Shown: in pieces, positions 1 to 12,162 of the stretch | How positions within the stretch are numbered: the stretch's first letter is position 1 | Layout: every line of letters begins with the position of its first letter | NCBI RefSeq assembly: GCF_010389155.1 | Contig: NC_057762.1 | Location: 38,748,055-38,812,054, forward strand | Origin: Erigeron canadensis | Taxonomy: Eukaryota; Streptophyta; Magnoliopsida; Asterales; Asteraceae | DNA length: 64,000 bases | Direction: 5' to 3' | Program-made: the position numbers and the translations under genes | Notes under the pieces: model-generated | Databases searched by the model: none | What the model was told of the DNA's origin: nothing | The model's input: the letters and a program-made list of their open reading frames with translations, nothing else

Positions 1-2480
1 AGAAATGTGGTATATAAATTGACAGCCATTTTGTACTAAACCATTGACTATATCACACCTCTTTCGAATTTTGAATTACCAGTACTTGTCCACATTTATT
101 TAGAAACAAACATATTACACCATAATATTGCCTAAAGTGGTGTTTTGTACAACATATATAAGGAAAAGTCAAAATTTAAAATTAATAATAAATCTTTATA
201 AATGTTAAGAAGATTTTATTATACCATTATATATAGTATAATTATCCTCTTTTCATTTCAATAGAATTATAATTTTCAAATAAGATGATGAAAAAAGTAA
301 TGTTTTTTACATTTATATATATCTCTTCATGTTTTCTTCATATTCATAGCATTTCATGTCATGCAAAATGTCAACATGCATATGCTCTTTGTATGTTACA
401 TTACTCTACATAATTACGTAATGTTAACTAATATTCAGTTTTTATGTTTTTTTATAGGATTTGAAGACACCGATCACTTCAAATAGTGAAAAAAAAATCG
501 CATTTGATTTGAATGAAGACATCTGACTTGAAGGAATAAATCACATTTTCAATGAATGATGAGTTTTAAAAGAAAGATTATTTATTTATAAAAAGAAAAA
601 CAAAACTTAAAGCAAACTTGCAAGCAATGAAATCCCATTAAACCATTTAAAAAAAACTTCCTGATGACATACATATATAATATTGACAATATATATATAT
701 ATATATTTTTTTTAACATTAATATTGACATTATACTTATTAATTCAATGGTACATATAATCATCATTTTAGAAAAACCCATGCATCATTTAAAATAAAAT
801 AAATTCAAAATTTACACCACAATAATTAGACAAATACTAATTTTTATCACAAAAAATAGACAAATATAATAAAAAAGTGCATGAAAACATGAAAAAGTTA
901 TATCATGCATATGTATATGTAAAGCATATTGGACTATCTCCCACCAATGTCATATATAGATGAACATTTTTTATACATGAAAAAATAACGCTGCACATTA
1001 GTTAACATTTTTATGGTTGTCATTCGGTGAAAAACTAAATAGGTACTTAAGGTTTCTAAGACTGCTAGATTTTAACGAACCTTAAAGCATCTCTAATAGT
1101 GTGTTCTAAAAACTTTTTTTTTTTATAAAAAAAGATATAAAATTGTGTAAAAGATTTTTGTAAAAAAAAGAGCTTTGCCTCCAGGTCAAGATAAAATAAA
1201 ATAGTATAAAAGATAAGTTTTCTCTATGACCTGATCCTCCAGGTTAAGAGGATCAGGTTGAAAGGTTGAAGAGTTTCTAAACCTAGCAAAATTGAGTCGA
1301 CCCAATCACCCGATTAATACATGGGTTGACACGTCAAACGAGTTGTTTTAGGTCAAATGAGTTATTTTTTGTTGACATGTCAAATTGGCTAGTTTTGGAT
1401 CAAATGGATTGTTTTGAGTAATGTGGGTTGGCAGGTCGAACATATGTAAACCTTTTTATTTGGTCATCGATTGTGTAAAAAGTGAGGTTTTCTTTTATGT
1501 TTAAGTTTAAGTCAAATAAGTTATCGGTTGTTGAATCAAATGAGTTAATATCGTATAAAATTTAAATATTTATGGGTTGCCGGGTTGACTTACTAACCCA
1601 AAAGGTTAAACTGACACAAAAAACAAAGTTGGCGGGTTTTCGGGTTTAGATATCACAACCCTAACCCATTTTTCCGGTGAAGTATTGATAATATATATAT
1701 ATATATATATATATATTCAACCGACTATATGTATTATTTATATAAAAAATGTATAATATTTAAAATTTATTTTAACATCATGCTTAATTTCATAATAAAT
1801 TTTCATTTTTTTGGGTAAAAACTTTTAAATTACTTGGTAACCCGGTCACCGACCGGGTGGCTCATGCTACATAGAGAAAATCTAGACCATTTAAAAACAC
1901 AAAACAATCATAGCCTTTAAAATTAAAAGTCAATTTTTTGTTGAACATGGTAACTTTTAAATGTTATATAAATATCATGTATTTACAATTTTAGGTTAAA
2001 TATAATAATTTACATAGCTAATGAAATTAAAATGATGTTAGACTTGAAGACCAATAAAAAGAAAAGAAAAAGCTTAAAGTACTCTTCATATAAAAATCCT
2101 TCTGTCAAATGTATATAAGTTTTGTTGTGTGGGATTTTCGGTTGAGACATATAGAAAGAAAGAAAGACTTCAATTTATATATATATATATATATATACGT
2201 TTCTAACCCGGTCAACGACCGGGTATAAATTTAGTTTAGAATGTTGATTAATAATCTTAATATAAACTGAATCATTTAGAATAGTGGTTGTGTAGTTAAA
2301 AAATAAATTTTTAATAATCCAAATATTGCAATTTCTTTCATATTTATAAGGTTTGCATTTTATTCTAAGTTTCCATAAGCATTATGGGGATAATCTCTCC
2401 TTTAAGTCTTTTAAGATTCATATGAAAATTATATTGTGCTACATTGGTTTCATGAAATTTTGTAACACTCTTTTTACGTA
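1..2480. other. AT-rich intergenic DNA with two hairpins
   Basis: No coding region is supported here. The DNA is very AT-rich, with (TA)n tracts near 1690-1716 and 2178-2198. Two near-identical strong hairpins, CCCGGTC-ACC-GACCGGG at about 1850-1866 and CCCGGTC-AAC-GACCGGG at about 2206-2222, resemble Helitron 3' hairpins. The second is followed within about 10 bases by TTAGT, a possible decayed CTAGT. The stretch 1180-1680 holds degenerate gggttgac-type intergenic repeats like those at 60930-61580. Confidence 0.5.
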
Positions 2481-2770
2481 TATCTATATCTATCTATATA
2501 CATATTAAAAGATTAGTTATTATAGCATTGTAAGCCACCCTCTTCAATTTAAAAGTATGCTTAAATATTGACACATAGGATTTATCTCAATGTTTTTTTT
2601 ATAATATTAATCTTATTTATATATAAATAAAAACATAAATAAATGTGGCAACAATATTGGGATTTAATAATAAACATATTTAGAACAACCGTAATATACT
2701 TTTAATTTTGGTAAATATTTACTTTTCATAACTAGATATTATCAAAACTCTACTTCTAATTTAATATTCT

Positions 2771-2797
2771 TATTATATATATATATATATATATATA
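2771..2797. repeat. (TA)n microsatellite, left flank of element
   Basis: Uninterrupted TA dinucleotides lie directly next to the left terminus of the 2798-5360 inverted-repeat element. A second TA tract lies directly against the other end. Confidence 0.9.
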
Positions 2798-5360
2798 GTT
2801 GAGATATTATGAGAACCAAATATATGTTGAGAACTGTGAGAACCAATTTCAACCATCAGATCATATTAATCAATGGCTACAAATACATAATGACATTAAT
2901 GTCATTAACATCAATAACGAAATGGTTATAAAGTGGACAAGGGCAAACATGGAATTGCAAATTAGTTGCAATAAAAACGGCACTTTCAAAGGTTTATTTA
3001 CTTTTTCATATTTTTTAAAACAATCCCTTTTTATATGCATAATTTAATTATAATTATTTAGTTTTATACAAAGTTAGTTATTATCAAAATATGTGATCCA
3101 TTATTATTCGTCTGTAAGCAATTTATTAGCTTTTTAGTGTCTACATGTAATTATGATTTCCTGTGAATATTAGGTAAGTGTATATGTAAAAAATGATGTT
3201 TCTATGAACATATAATTATCAATTTTGTACACATAAAAACATGTGTGATTCCAACCTGTACACATGTGACGACTTTATGTTTTTTAGTTTTACATATGTG
3301 GACATCTAATTTAAACACGTAAACATATGATTTTTCATTAATATTACACATGTGAATTAATATTTTTTTTTCTCATCTAATTTTATAATCTTGGATATGC
3401 AATTATTAATTGTGTGCACATATGCACTAGTGTAATTTCATCATATACACGTGTGATGAATTTATAAAATTTTCAAAATGTATATATGTGTACATATAAT
3501 TTGAGGTGTACATGCAATCTAATGTACACACATGAATTGATAATTTCTTCCTTGTCTTTTGTTTATATTTTTGAAATTCAGTATTCATAGAAACAATACA
3601 AATCAAATCAAGAAATATTATAAAATCTAAAAATTACATTAAAAAGAAAACAATAATTGTTTTGAACACAAAACTAAAATTTAAATTAATTAAGATAGAG
3701 AAAAAATAAAAATAAATATCATTATCATCGATCTTAATGAAGAACATATAGTCAGACATATCGTACATGTCATCGTATAAAAAAATAACTTAAACTAACA
3801 AAACCAATATAATTAAACTAAAAAATAGAAATGTGATATAGAAGTTCTGGGAAAACAAATAAATCGTTGAACCTTAAAAGTAAAGAGAGTTCATTTGTTT
3901 TAGATGTGCATTTAAAACTTCGATTTGTTCCAACCGATAATCAGGGATGAAAAAAAAGAGTTGAATGTAAAAAGACATCCGATAATCTTTTTCATATATA
4001 AAGTATAAGTCCCTTCCTAAAAATAGCTTAAAATAATCTTACTTGGCATAACTTAAACTCTTTCATTCACTATTTTTTTTATAAAAAGATTATTTATGAT
4101 GTCATGTTTATTTTCACTTCTCCATAATACTAAACTTATTAATGAAACCACAATCTACGAATATCTCTCTTTTACTGTTTTAGATTCCCAATTCAAAAAT
4201 ATATTCTTATTTATTATGTATCTAAATCTTCTACTTTTTTTTTTAAATAATATACTGAGTAATGTAAAAGACTTGTGTGTTATTCGAAAAATCAAAAATT
4301 ACTAAAGAAATAAATGAATTGTTTACAAAAGAGCTTTGGAGCAAGATCACCAAATAGGAGTAAGCAATATAGACTTTAAAGATTAAATTGTAAGTTTTGT
4401 TCAAATTAAGATTAAATTGGTTTATAGGTTAGAGTCAATGACTCGTGTCATTTTGGAAACCATGGAGAATTGGATTGTCAATGTCACTAGGGTCAATATA
4501 TAATTTCGTTATATTTTATATTGCTATTAGTTAATAGGGATTGTTTCAATTATAAAACCACTCGTCAACTTTCTTTATTTGATGAGGAGCTTCTATATGT
4601 TCCTTATTCTTGATCTCACAATTTCAGTAAAAAAAATAGTTTCCTACTGATCATGTTGTCATGTTATAAAATTGTGCCAATTTCAAGGAAAAAACACAAT
4701 TCAGTAACAAGAATGCATTGATGGTTTTCTTTGTTATTTGATCATATTTTGAATTTATCATTAGCATTATATCTTATTTTAAATATTTAGACTTATATTT
4801 TTTATTGTTTGGGCCCTCATGAATTTTAATAATTGTAAAAAACAATATGTGAGTATTTTACACATAATCTTAGGTACCTAACAACCTTATATTTTCACCT
4901 CCCTTTATAAATGGGAAAAGTGAATATATAAGGTTGTCCGACACCTAAGCTTATGTATTGAACGCCTCACATACAAATTTTTTAATATTTTTTGATTAAT
5001 GAATAAATGCTTGGACTCCCATGAATTTTATAGATTAAACTAACCATATGTGAGTGTTCCACACCTAAGCTTAGGTACCTAACAGTCTTATATTCTCATC
5101 CCCTTTATAAATATATGTTTATTATATATTGTCAACTTTTCATATTTAACATTACATTAAAACTATTATAGCTATAACAAATTATTTTAATATTACCCGG
5201 GTGCTTAAGCTAGTTTAACAAATAAAGAGAGAATCATGGATAGTTCACCTTATTATTAATAATAAAATAATTTTGTATTTATAAAATTACAATAATATCC
5301 CAACACATTTTAGTTCTCGTAGTTCTCGACATTTTGTTAGTTCTCATTTTAACTTTTGAC
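2798..5360. mobile_element. (TA)n-flanked inverted-repeat element
   Basis: A 2.56 kb segment has matching inverted ends. The 36 bases at 2809-2844 and the reverse complement of 5311-5346 agree at about 28 of 36 positions, and each contains three spaced GAGAAC motifs. (TA)n tracts abut both sides (2771-2797 and 5361-5384), so insertion into a TA microsatellite is likely. The interior has no transposase; the 82-codon frame at 2799-3047 is not convincing. It contains a zone rich in ACACATGTG-like words (about 3230-3540) and an internal inverted repeat (4870-4960). It is a non-autonomous DNA element of unassigned superfamily. Rice Micron-type MITEs also insert in TA repeats, but I cannot show relatedness. 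Confidence 0.55.
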
Positions 5361-5384
5361 GATATATATATATATATATATATT
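5361..5384. repeat. (TA)n microsatellite, right flank of element
   Basis: A TA tract abuts the right terminus of the 2798-5360 inverted-repeat element and mirrors the tract on its left. Confidence 0.9.
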
Positions 5385-5995
5385 ATTGCTACCAAACCGA
5401 TTTAGTCCCAAAAATAATAAGACAAGACGTTAAGAAAAATTGAAGGAGAAAAGAAAGTTGATGGCGCACAAAAGAAAATAATCAATCCCTAATCAAATAA
5501 GAAGGTGATTTATTAAATTTACATTATTATTATTAAAATGACAAGAAAAGTTATGAACATGAATAACTATGATCAAATTTTTTATGTATAACTACTTTAA
5601 TTTGTTTAACTTGATTATTTATTTTGTAATAATTTGTAATATTATTAACCTACTGATTAGATATATTTCATATTTAGTTTATTTAGATATCGATAATAAA
5701 ATGTAATGTAAATTAAATTAAAATCATAGTGATAATAATTGATGATATTGTTGATGTCTTAATGAGAGATATGTTTCATTTTTAGATTATGTAAATATTG
5801 CTGATAGAATGTAATGTAATCCAAAATTATATTGAACCGGGAATAGACCATTAATTATATCATATTGATTTTTAAACAATAAAGTTTTTTAATAATTTAT
5901 TAATGCGTTTAACAGTTATTGGAATCTGTATATGTGTATATTTTTTCTTTGAAAAAAACCTTTTTTATGTATGTATTAAACAACTTTTTTATTTT

Positions 5996-6023
5996 CCGCA
6001 CATCGTGCGGGTAAAATACCTAG
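5996..6023 (+). mobile_element. Helitron-like 3' terminus
   Basis: A perfect hairpin, CCGCAC-ATC-GTGCGG (5996-6010), is followed nine bases later by CTAG (6020-6023) and then T. Helitron 3' ends have a short GC-rich hairpin about ten bases before CTRR and insert 5' to T, so this fits well. The 5' partner was not identified with certainty; a TC-rich candidate lies near 2484. Confidence 0.6.
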
Positions 6024-6291
6024 TACTCTATGTATTCTTAATTTTTAAGACATATTGTAAATGTTTTATAAAATAGAATAGATAATGTATAGATTTTATC
6101 AAACATGATGCATTAAACAATTAAACCTAATATTGACACAACATACTTTTAACCAAACTTTCTAGGTACGTACAAACAATTAAATCAATAACACTATTAA
6201 GAATTTATATATTATTTCATTTGATGACAAATTAATCTCAGAACGGATAACACATACTAATCTCAGAATGGATAATACATACTAACAGTAA

Positions 6292-6569
6292 ACTATCTCC
6301 AATGGGGTGCCCTTAGGTGTCCTTGGATATCCTTTGCCGTTAAAGCTTGTTCAAAACTAAGGATTTTTTGATGGATGCCCTTACCTAAGGGCTCCTTACC
6401 TGGTATATTTTTGTTTTTATTTGGAGGTGAAAGGATATGTAAGGATATCTAAGGATGTTTGTATGGTTGGAGATAAAATTATAGGTTTTGAAGGATGTAT
6501 AAGGATTTGTAAAGATATAATGTGGTAGCTCAAGGACGCCTAAGATCGTCCTTAGCATTGGAGATAGCC
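6292..6569. mobile_element. Tourist-like MITE copy 1
   Basis: A 278 bp element has terminal inverted repeats CTATCTCCAATG and CATTGGAGATAG and is flanked by TAA at 6289-6291 and 6570-6572. A 3 bp TWA target duplication is typical of PIF/Harbinger-derived Tourist MITEs. It is non-coding. Two related copies lie in tandem at 46963-47515. Confidence 0.75.
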
Positions 6570-6572
6570 TAA

Positions 6573-7829
6573 AACACTAGCTTATAAGTACAAACGTACG
6601 CATCATATTGTATCACTACTAATGTGCTACCAAAACTACTACAAAAAAAAAAAAAAAGAAAAAAAAAAGGTTTATTGTACAACATACTACAAAAGGGCTT
6701 GATAGGGAGGGGGAATCCCATATTTGTGCATAGCCAAATCAACGAATCTCATGAAAGGCAACTAAATTTTCAAGCTAATCAATATGAAGACAACCAAGGA
6801 GCATTCCTTCAAATGGGCACGCAAGTGGCCAAACTAAAAACAATCAAGGAACCTTCCTAAAAATGGACAGGTAAATGGCCAAACAGAAACCCATCAATAT
6901 ATATGTGTTGATGTTTTATGTTATCTAATTTACAAGCCCTTTTGAATGTCTTATATACATATATGATATATGATATGATATGATGTTTCGAGTCAAGTTT
7001 TACTTTTTCTTTTACCGTTTTATTGTTTTGTAGATTTAGGGGGATGGTTAGAATTGTATTTTAGAATCATCCGATCCTTTGTGTTTTTAGAATGACATTT
7101 TGAAAAAACACGTTCCAGCAAGGTTTTTTTAAATTCCAAGTTCTTCAAATGCATCATATAATCTGGTCAAATATAATCCCAAACATTTGTATTACATCTA
7201 GATTCAAATGCACTACACAAAAAGACATCAAAAATAAAAGTGTTTCCTTGACCTTATATACTCATATAAAGAAGCTAGGAATCTAATGAAGGCATTCATA
7301 CTAGGGGTATTTGATGATAATCGACTTATAAAAGAAACTGACTCTCCCTGCTTAAACTTTTAAGAACCTAATATGTCTAATTTACTCTCCATCTTAATAC
7401 ATCCTTATTTTCATTCTATACACTGTGACTAAAATACTTTTACAAAAGTTTCAGAATTTATTAAAATTCACTTTGTTCGTCAAATATTTTTTTTGTTAAG
7501 TTTTTATTGTCAAAAACTATCATACAAATAAAAGTTCCGACTAAGTACTTGATTTGAAATTAACATTTTCACAATATCTCGAACGTTGTCTATTTTTACC
7601 GCTACAATGCGCAATCACCCATCTAGTATATATATATATATATATATATCCAAAATTCTTAACCGAAAACAATGTTAATACAAATCAAACGTATTCCATC
7701 ATTCTCATATACTTAAATTAAAACCTAAGTTTAGTCAACGGTAGTTGCTTGTACCAATAGCAAAATGTAATGTTGACAAAATTTCTTTGCATTATCTCAA
7801 CAATCCAAACAAGCAAACAGATAATTAAA
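6573..7829. other. Intergenic DNA, no gene seen
   Basis: An A-rich run (6640-6668) and short direct repeats of the type caagtggccaaac (6820-6890) are visible. The 78-codon frame here starts from the poly-A run and has no recognisable homology. Near 7598-7626 a weak hairpin is followed by CTAG and T, a possible decayed Helitron 3' end next to a (TA)n tract. Confidence 0.5.
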
Positions 7830-7980
7830 AAAAAAGTTTTGCTAAATACAGCTTTTAGGGCTATGTTTAAGGTGCATAAATTGTTTGTACATTTACCATG
7901 AAAATCAGGGGGCGGACTTTTAATATGGAAAGTACAAATTTTTTTATACACGTTAAATACAGCTATTTAGCATTTCCCTT
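7830..7980. mobile_element. Short MITE-like repeat, copy 1
   Basis: A roughly 150 bp element has inverted ends built on GCTAAATA..GC (about 7841) and GCTATTTAGC (about 7961). A related copy with the same internal words (aggtgcat, cttaccat, aggtacaaattttt) lies in the second intron of the WRKY gene at about 18105-18265. It is non-coding. Confidence 0.5.
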
Positions 7981-8540
7981 AAAAAAAATGCCCCAAGCGT
8001 TCTCTTGGTTTCCCAATCAGTGCTAACTTTAAATCGAAACAATAAAGACTCCTTAAAATGGACCAAACAGGTTTAATTTCAAAAAAAAATAATAAAAGAA
8101 ATTGAATTTTCCACATAAGCCCACGTATCATCTTACTCGAATAGTGTATGGCGTGGATCAACCAGGTTTAATAATTGCAATCATTACTCAAGTTAATTAA
8201 CACCATGGAAAAGTTAATCAATACAGCAAGGTCGAATATCTGAAAACATTGATGTCGATCTTTACAAGATAAAATAATTAGAAGTTTAGAACATGTACCA
8301 TATAAAAGTTCCAACAAAACCTCTAACTAGCTACGTTATTACTTGAATAAATGAAAATAAGGATATAAAGTTTTCTATGTGATTAATTTGATAGGTCTAA
8401 TTGTCTAAACATATGTCTATACATCTAATGTTTAAATTTGACTGATAAGAAATTAAGAGTAAAAGAAATATTAAATTAAACTTATATGTTTATACAAACT
8501 TTTTAAGCATATATTTAAAGTTTTTTTCCCCCCAACATTC

Positions 8541-8735
8541 AGTCGAGATATGACATCAGAAAAACCGTATAAAGGTATAGTCTTATACGTATCCTAGACA
8601 ACAAGATGTTGATTATGAGCCGTTAAAAATTCTCAGGAAAAACCTCAATGCATGTCATCCTCATAAATTGAACTCAAAACTTGAGTTAAAACCGAAAATG
8701 CACCATTTAGACTGACTATCATTGGCTATATACTT
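8541..8735. repeat. Dispersed SINE-like repeat, intact copy
   Basis: This stretch aligns by eye with the sequence split by the large LTR retrotransposon (33193-33247 joined to 44428-44552). Shared blocks run in the same order: gacatcag, then ttgattatgagccgt, aggaaaaac, and ttgaactcaa. The relation to the split copy supports a dispersed repeat. The tRNA-like promoter boxes are much clearer in the split copy. Confidence 0.4.
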
Positions 8736-8739
8736 AAAG

Positions 8740-9365
8740 CTTTAAACATACCGAGTGTCCAACTTAATCTTATAAGAAGTATATCTTTACTCTTTTTTGT
8801 TTGGGTGTTGTTAATGGTACCAAAAGTCAATCCATTTTTCATTTTTTAATTAACATTATTATTAATTACAAGCAAAAAGAATTGATTATTTTTTTCTTGA
8901 ACACCAATAGTTTACTTTCTCTCTCTTCTATTCACAATCTTCATTTTCTTTTTAGTTTTTACAGTAAACTTTGATTAATTCATATCCCTATCAAATAGGA
9001 AAAACTTACAAATTAGATATATACACTAATTACAGGAAAGGAATTTACACCACTCTTACATATAATCTTGCAATTGGAATTTACATCTCTTTATTTTTTC
9101 ATCTCTCACACCCCACTATCGCACACTTCTCTCTTCTCCGACCAAACTGGCCCCCAAGCCACCGGCGCATGTCCCATTCGAAGCCACCACCTCACACCAA
9201 TGTATTTTCAGATTATGTACATCTGCTTATTTTCTTATCTTTATGTGTTTGTCGGCTAGATTTGTTCAAATCATGTGTTGATTTGTTGGTTTTTATGTTT
9301 ATTTGATGGTTGTAAAGATGTTAGTGGCTGTTGGGGTTTGAAAGTGGGCTTCAGCGCTCGGGTTT
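8740..9365. other. Intergenic DNA, no gene seen
   Basis: Pyrimidine-rich, AT-rich DNA. The 111- and 63-codon frames in this part overlap each other in different frames and show no recognisable domain, so neither is reported as a gene. Confidence 0.4.
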
Positions 9366-9489
9366 GGTGGCCGGAAGTAGTTGGCGGTGGTGGTTGATGT
9401 GATTGTTGGTGTATATATGTGGTTTGTGGTGGCTGGAAGTGGCTGGCGGTGGTGGATGATATAGTTGGTGGTGTATAGATGTGGTTGGT
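9366..9489. repeat. Two-copy 62 bp GGT-rich tandem repeat
   Basis: Two imperfect copies (9366-9427 and 9428-9489) share the words ggcggtggtgg, gttggtg and gtatat/gtatagatgtgg. On the minus strand this reads as Thr/Pro/His-rich low-complexity peptide, which makes the 137-codon minus-strand frame here look spurious. CCACC-rich stretches also occur just before the Helitron-like ends near 46430 and 51530, so it may be a relic of such an element. Confidence 0.6.
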
Positions 9490-12132
9490 GATAGTGGTTG
9501 TTGGGGGATAAAGATTTTTATAAGAATAAAAAGTAAAAGAAAAATTCATACTGCAAAATGTATTTGAATTGAAAAAGCTAAAAAAGTAAAAGTAAGTTTG
9601 GGGAGTAGAGAAACCGAAAAAAATAATATAATAAAATATTGATTCTTGACTTTTGGGTCTACTGAACAAAAAATTAGGGTCCATTTATCAAACCCCTCTT
9701 GTTTTAGTCTTTTGAAGATCAAGCAGGAAGTAGTTTTAAAAGCCTCAGCCCGTGACTCTGACACCATATGCGCTCAATTCCAAAACATATGGATACAAGT
9801 AATCAAATATACAACTGGTCTAGCTATCGACCCATCCCGGCAAGTTGAAGTATTCTGAGTTTCTGACACTATTCATTGCTTTGCTGGTTCTGGATTGGGA
9901 CACTTGTACCGTTCATATTTTATCTTCCTTTCATTGGCTGGCTGTTAAAATATATATACTTTAGCAGTCTAGCTTCCCCCATTGGCAATACAAACAGGAT
10001 TAAATGGTTATTTTTCCAATTGCCCTTTAGAAACTTCAACCACTGAAATAAGTGCTTCAAGAGTAAATATGAAAATATCCGACTTAATTCATGTATAATG
10101 CATGACGACTTAAAAACCGAATGAAATCCTTAATTTTATTACACATAATATGTGTGTTAGAAGAAAGAAAAAATACACAAAATATCCAACGGCGAACATT
10201 CTTGAATGAACAATCCGGCATGGTGTTGCCGAGAATGCTGGTTACAAAGCCAAGATTCATACTGGATGCTCTAACAAGATACCTTATTCAGAGTGTTGCA
10301 ACTCCTCATGGTTCTAGTGTTAAAGTATGAATGAAATATCGAAAGACATATTTAGATTATCTAATTATCATTTTTTGTATTATAACTCATGTTTAATTAA
10401 CATAAAAATAGTGTATTTATTTTCATGAGTCTAATTATTGATTTGATGACAACTAAAAATAGTGTGTATATTTATACAAGTCTAATTTTGTAAGATGCTA
10501 AGCACTACACCTATAAGAATTCTATGTATACAACTGTATTCTGTATATGTATAGTTATATTGATAGTAACGCTAACTCTAATGGTCAAAATGCCCATCAG
10601 CTTGCTTGTATATGAGAATACTGATTTTGTTTCCATTGTGTATTCAAGTTTGATGGTGAGTTTGCCTATTCAATTTGCTTAATTTATACTCAAAACGAGA
10701 TAGGTCACTCGGGCGTTGCCCCAAACACTTACGTTATTCCTAAAAATAAGAAAAATCTAGAAACAACCGTAAACACAGATATAACAACTTATTAAAAGAG
10801 TTTATTATAAATATTAGAAAAAAATTCTATGTAGTTCACATGTTATTTAATTTTATTTGTGATGCAAAGTATTTCAAATGTTTACATTTCAGAATGAAAA
10901 AGTATGGTAATACTTTTAATGTGTGTACATACATTTTTAAAAAGATGGGCACTTGAGGGCTTGAATGCTTGAGGCCCAAATTTAGAAACAAAATTCTCAA
11001 GCAGATCACAAGCCAAAATCAAAAACTTGAATTGACCCATCACTGTAGTTTGCACACAAATACATGCATTTGTTTTTAATATATATTATAATATACCAAT
11101 TTTGTGGAATTGTGGGCCACCTTCATTCTTTTTTCTTTTGTTTGTTTTGTTTTTGTTTTTTGGCATGTGCATATGTTTGTTTAATCTGATGTTTTTAAAC
11201 TTTATATGGATGATGTAACATGAACAAATTGAATTTGAGTCTGTTCGGTGGAAAGTAGAATGGGTTCGACGTGTTGGTTTAGTATACTGAAACAATTTGT
11301 TGACGTTTTGATGAGGTGCATGATATGTTTGAGCATTTTGTGTATGTCATTGGAGATAGCTAATCATTGGATATCCACATATGTATATGAGTATATCTAT
11401 CAAAAGTATATTTTTTGGATACTAGGTCACTATGCTAGAACGCATTTCTTCATTTATAGAGAAAAAAGCCGTGAAGTATGAATTGATCTAGGTAACCATG
11501 AGCTCGGTACTTCTAAAAATTTCTGTTAAGCATGGCAAAATACTGTGACATCTTCGTTCCTTTTTGCACTGTATCATCCATTTTGCATCAAGTCATTAGT
11601 CCCGTTCAAGACCTTTAACTTTTTTTGTATCCATCATTCAATTTGGCTTCCAGAAAAATCAGTTTGGACTTTTCATTTATGCACTCGATATATATGAGTA
11701 TATTACTATTATTATCATTTTTGCCATTTACGAACTTCATTTTTATGCTTCATCGCTATTGGAAAATGTATATAACGAAATAACACTCTATCCATACATA
11801 AAGTTACATGCCCAGCAAGTGAGTAAACCATATCCGGATATTGGGCTAAATTTTCCCACATGATGGGCCTGGCGACACCGGTATTCTGTAGTCAGAAAAT
11901 TTGTTAACTAACACTGGGCTGGGTTACAAGTTAAGCGAGCTTGGGATGGTTTTGCTTTCGCCTGCTTATTGCTTAATGCTTCATATAATAATGGAAAACT
12001 GGATTCATAATATATTTGGAACTGTTATAAAAATAATGCCATATCTTCCTACCTTTTAAGCATGTTATTTTCATTTGCACAAAGATGATAACACGTAACA
12101 CCTATCGTGTCTTATTTTTTTTCATTTCGTTA
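9490..12132. other. Intergenic DNA, no gene supported
   Basis: Short open frames at 9646-9858, 10121-10330 and 11248-11481 are 69-77 codons long. They have no recognisable domain, no clear splice partners and typical intergenic composition. I cannot rule out decayed gene fragments around 9650-9860 and 10190-10330, where GC content rises locally. Confidence 0.4.
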
Positions 12133-12162
12133 CTAGCTAATTAGCCTGGGTTTAACCCGGGT
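12133..12162 (-). mobile_element. Helitron-like 3' terminus, minus strand
   Basis: Read on the minus strand, an imperfect GC-rich hairpin (CCCGGGTT/AACCCAGG) is followed within about ten bases by CTAG and then T (CTAG at 12133-12136). An element ending here would extend to higher coordinates. The 5' end was not found. Confidence 0.45.

Noticed and set aside
2799..3047. 82-codon frame as a gene
   Set aside because: It starts in the terminal inverted repeat of a mobile element and has no recognised domain.
5196..5213. ACCCGGGT followed by GCTTAAGCTAGT as a Helitron 3' end
   Set aside because: Only two adjacent palindromes, not one hairpin at the usual distance, and it lies inside the (TA)n-flanked element.
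9271..9684. 137-codon minus-strand frame rich in Thr/Pro
   Set aside because: Its length comes from the GGT-rich tandem repeat on the other strand; the peptide is low-complexity.
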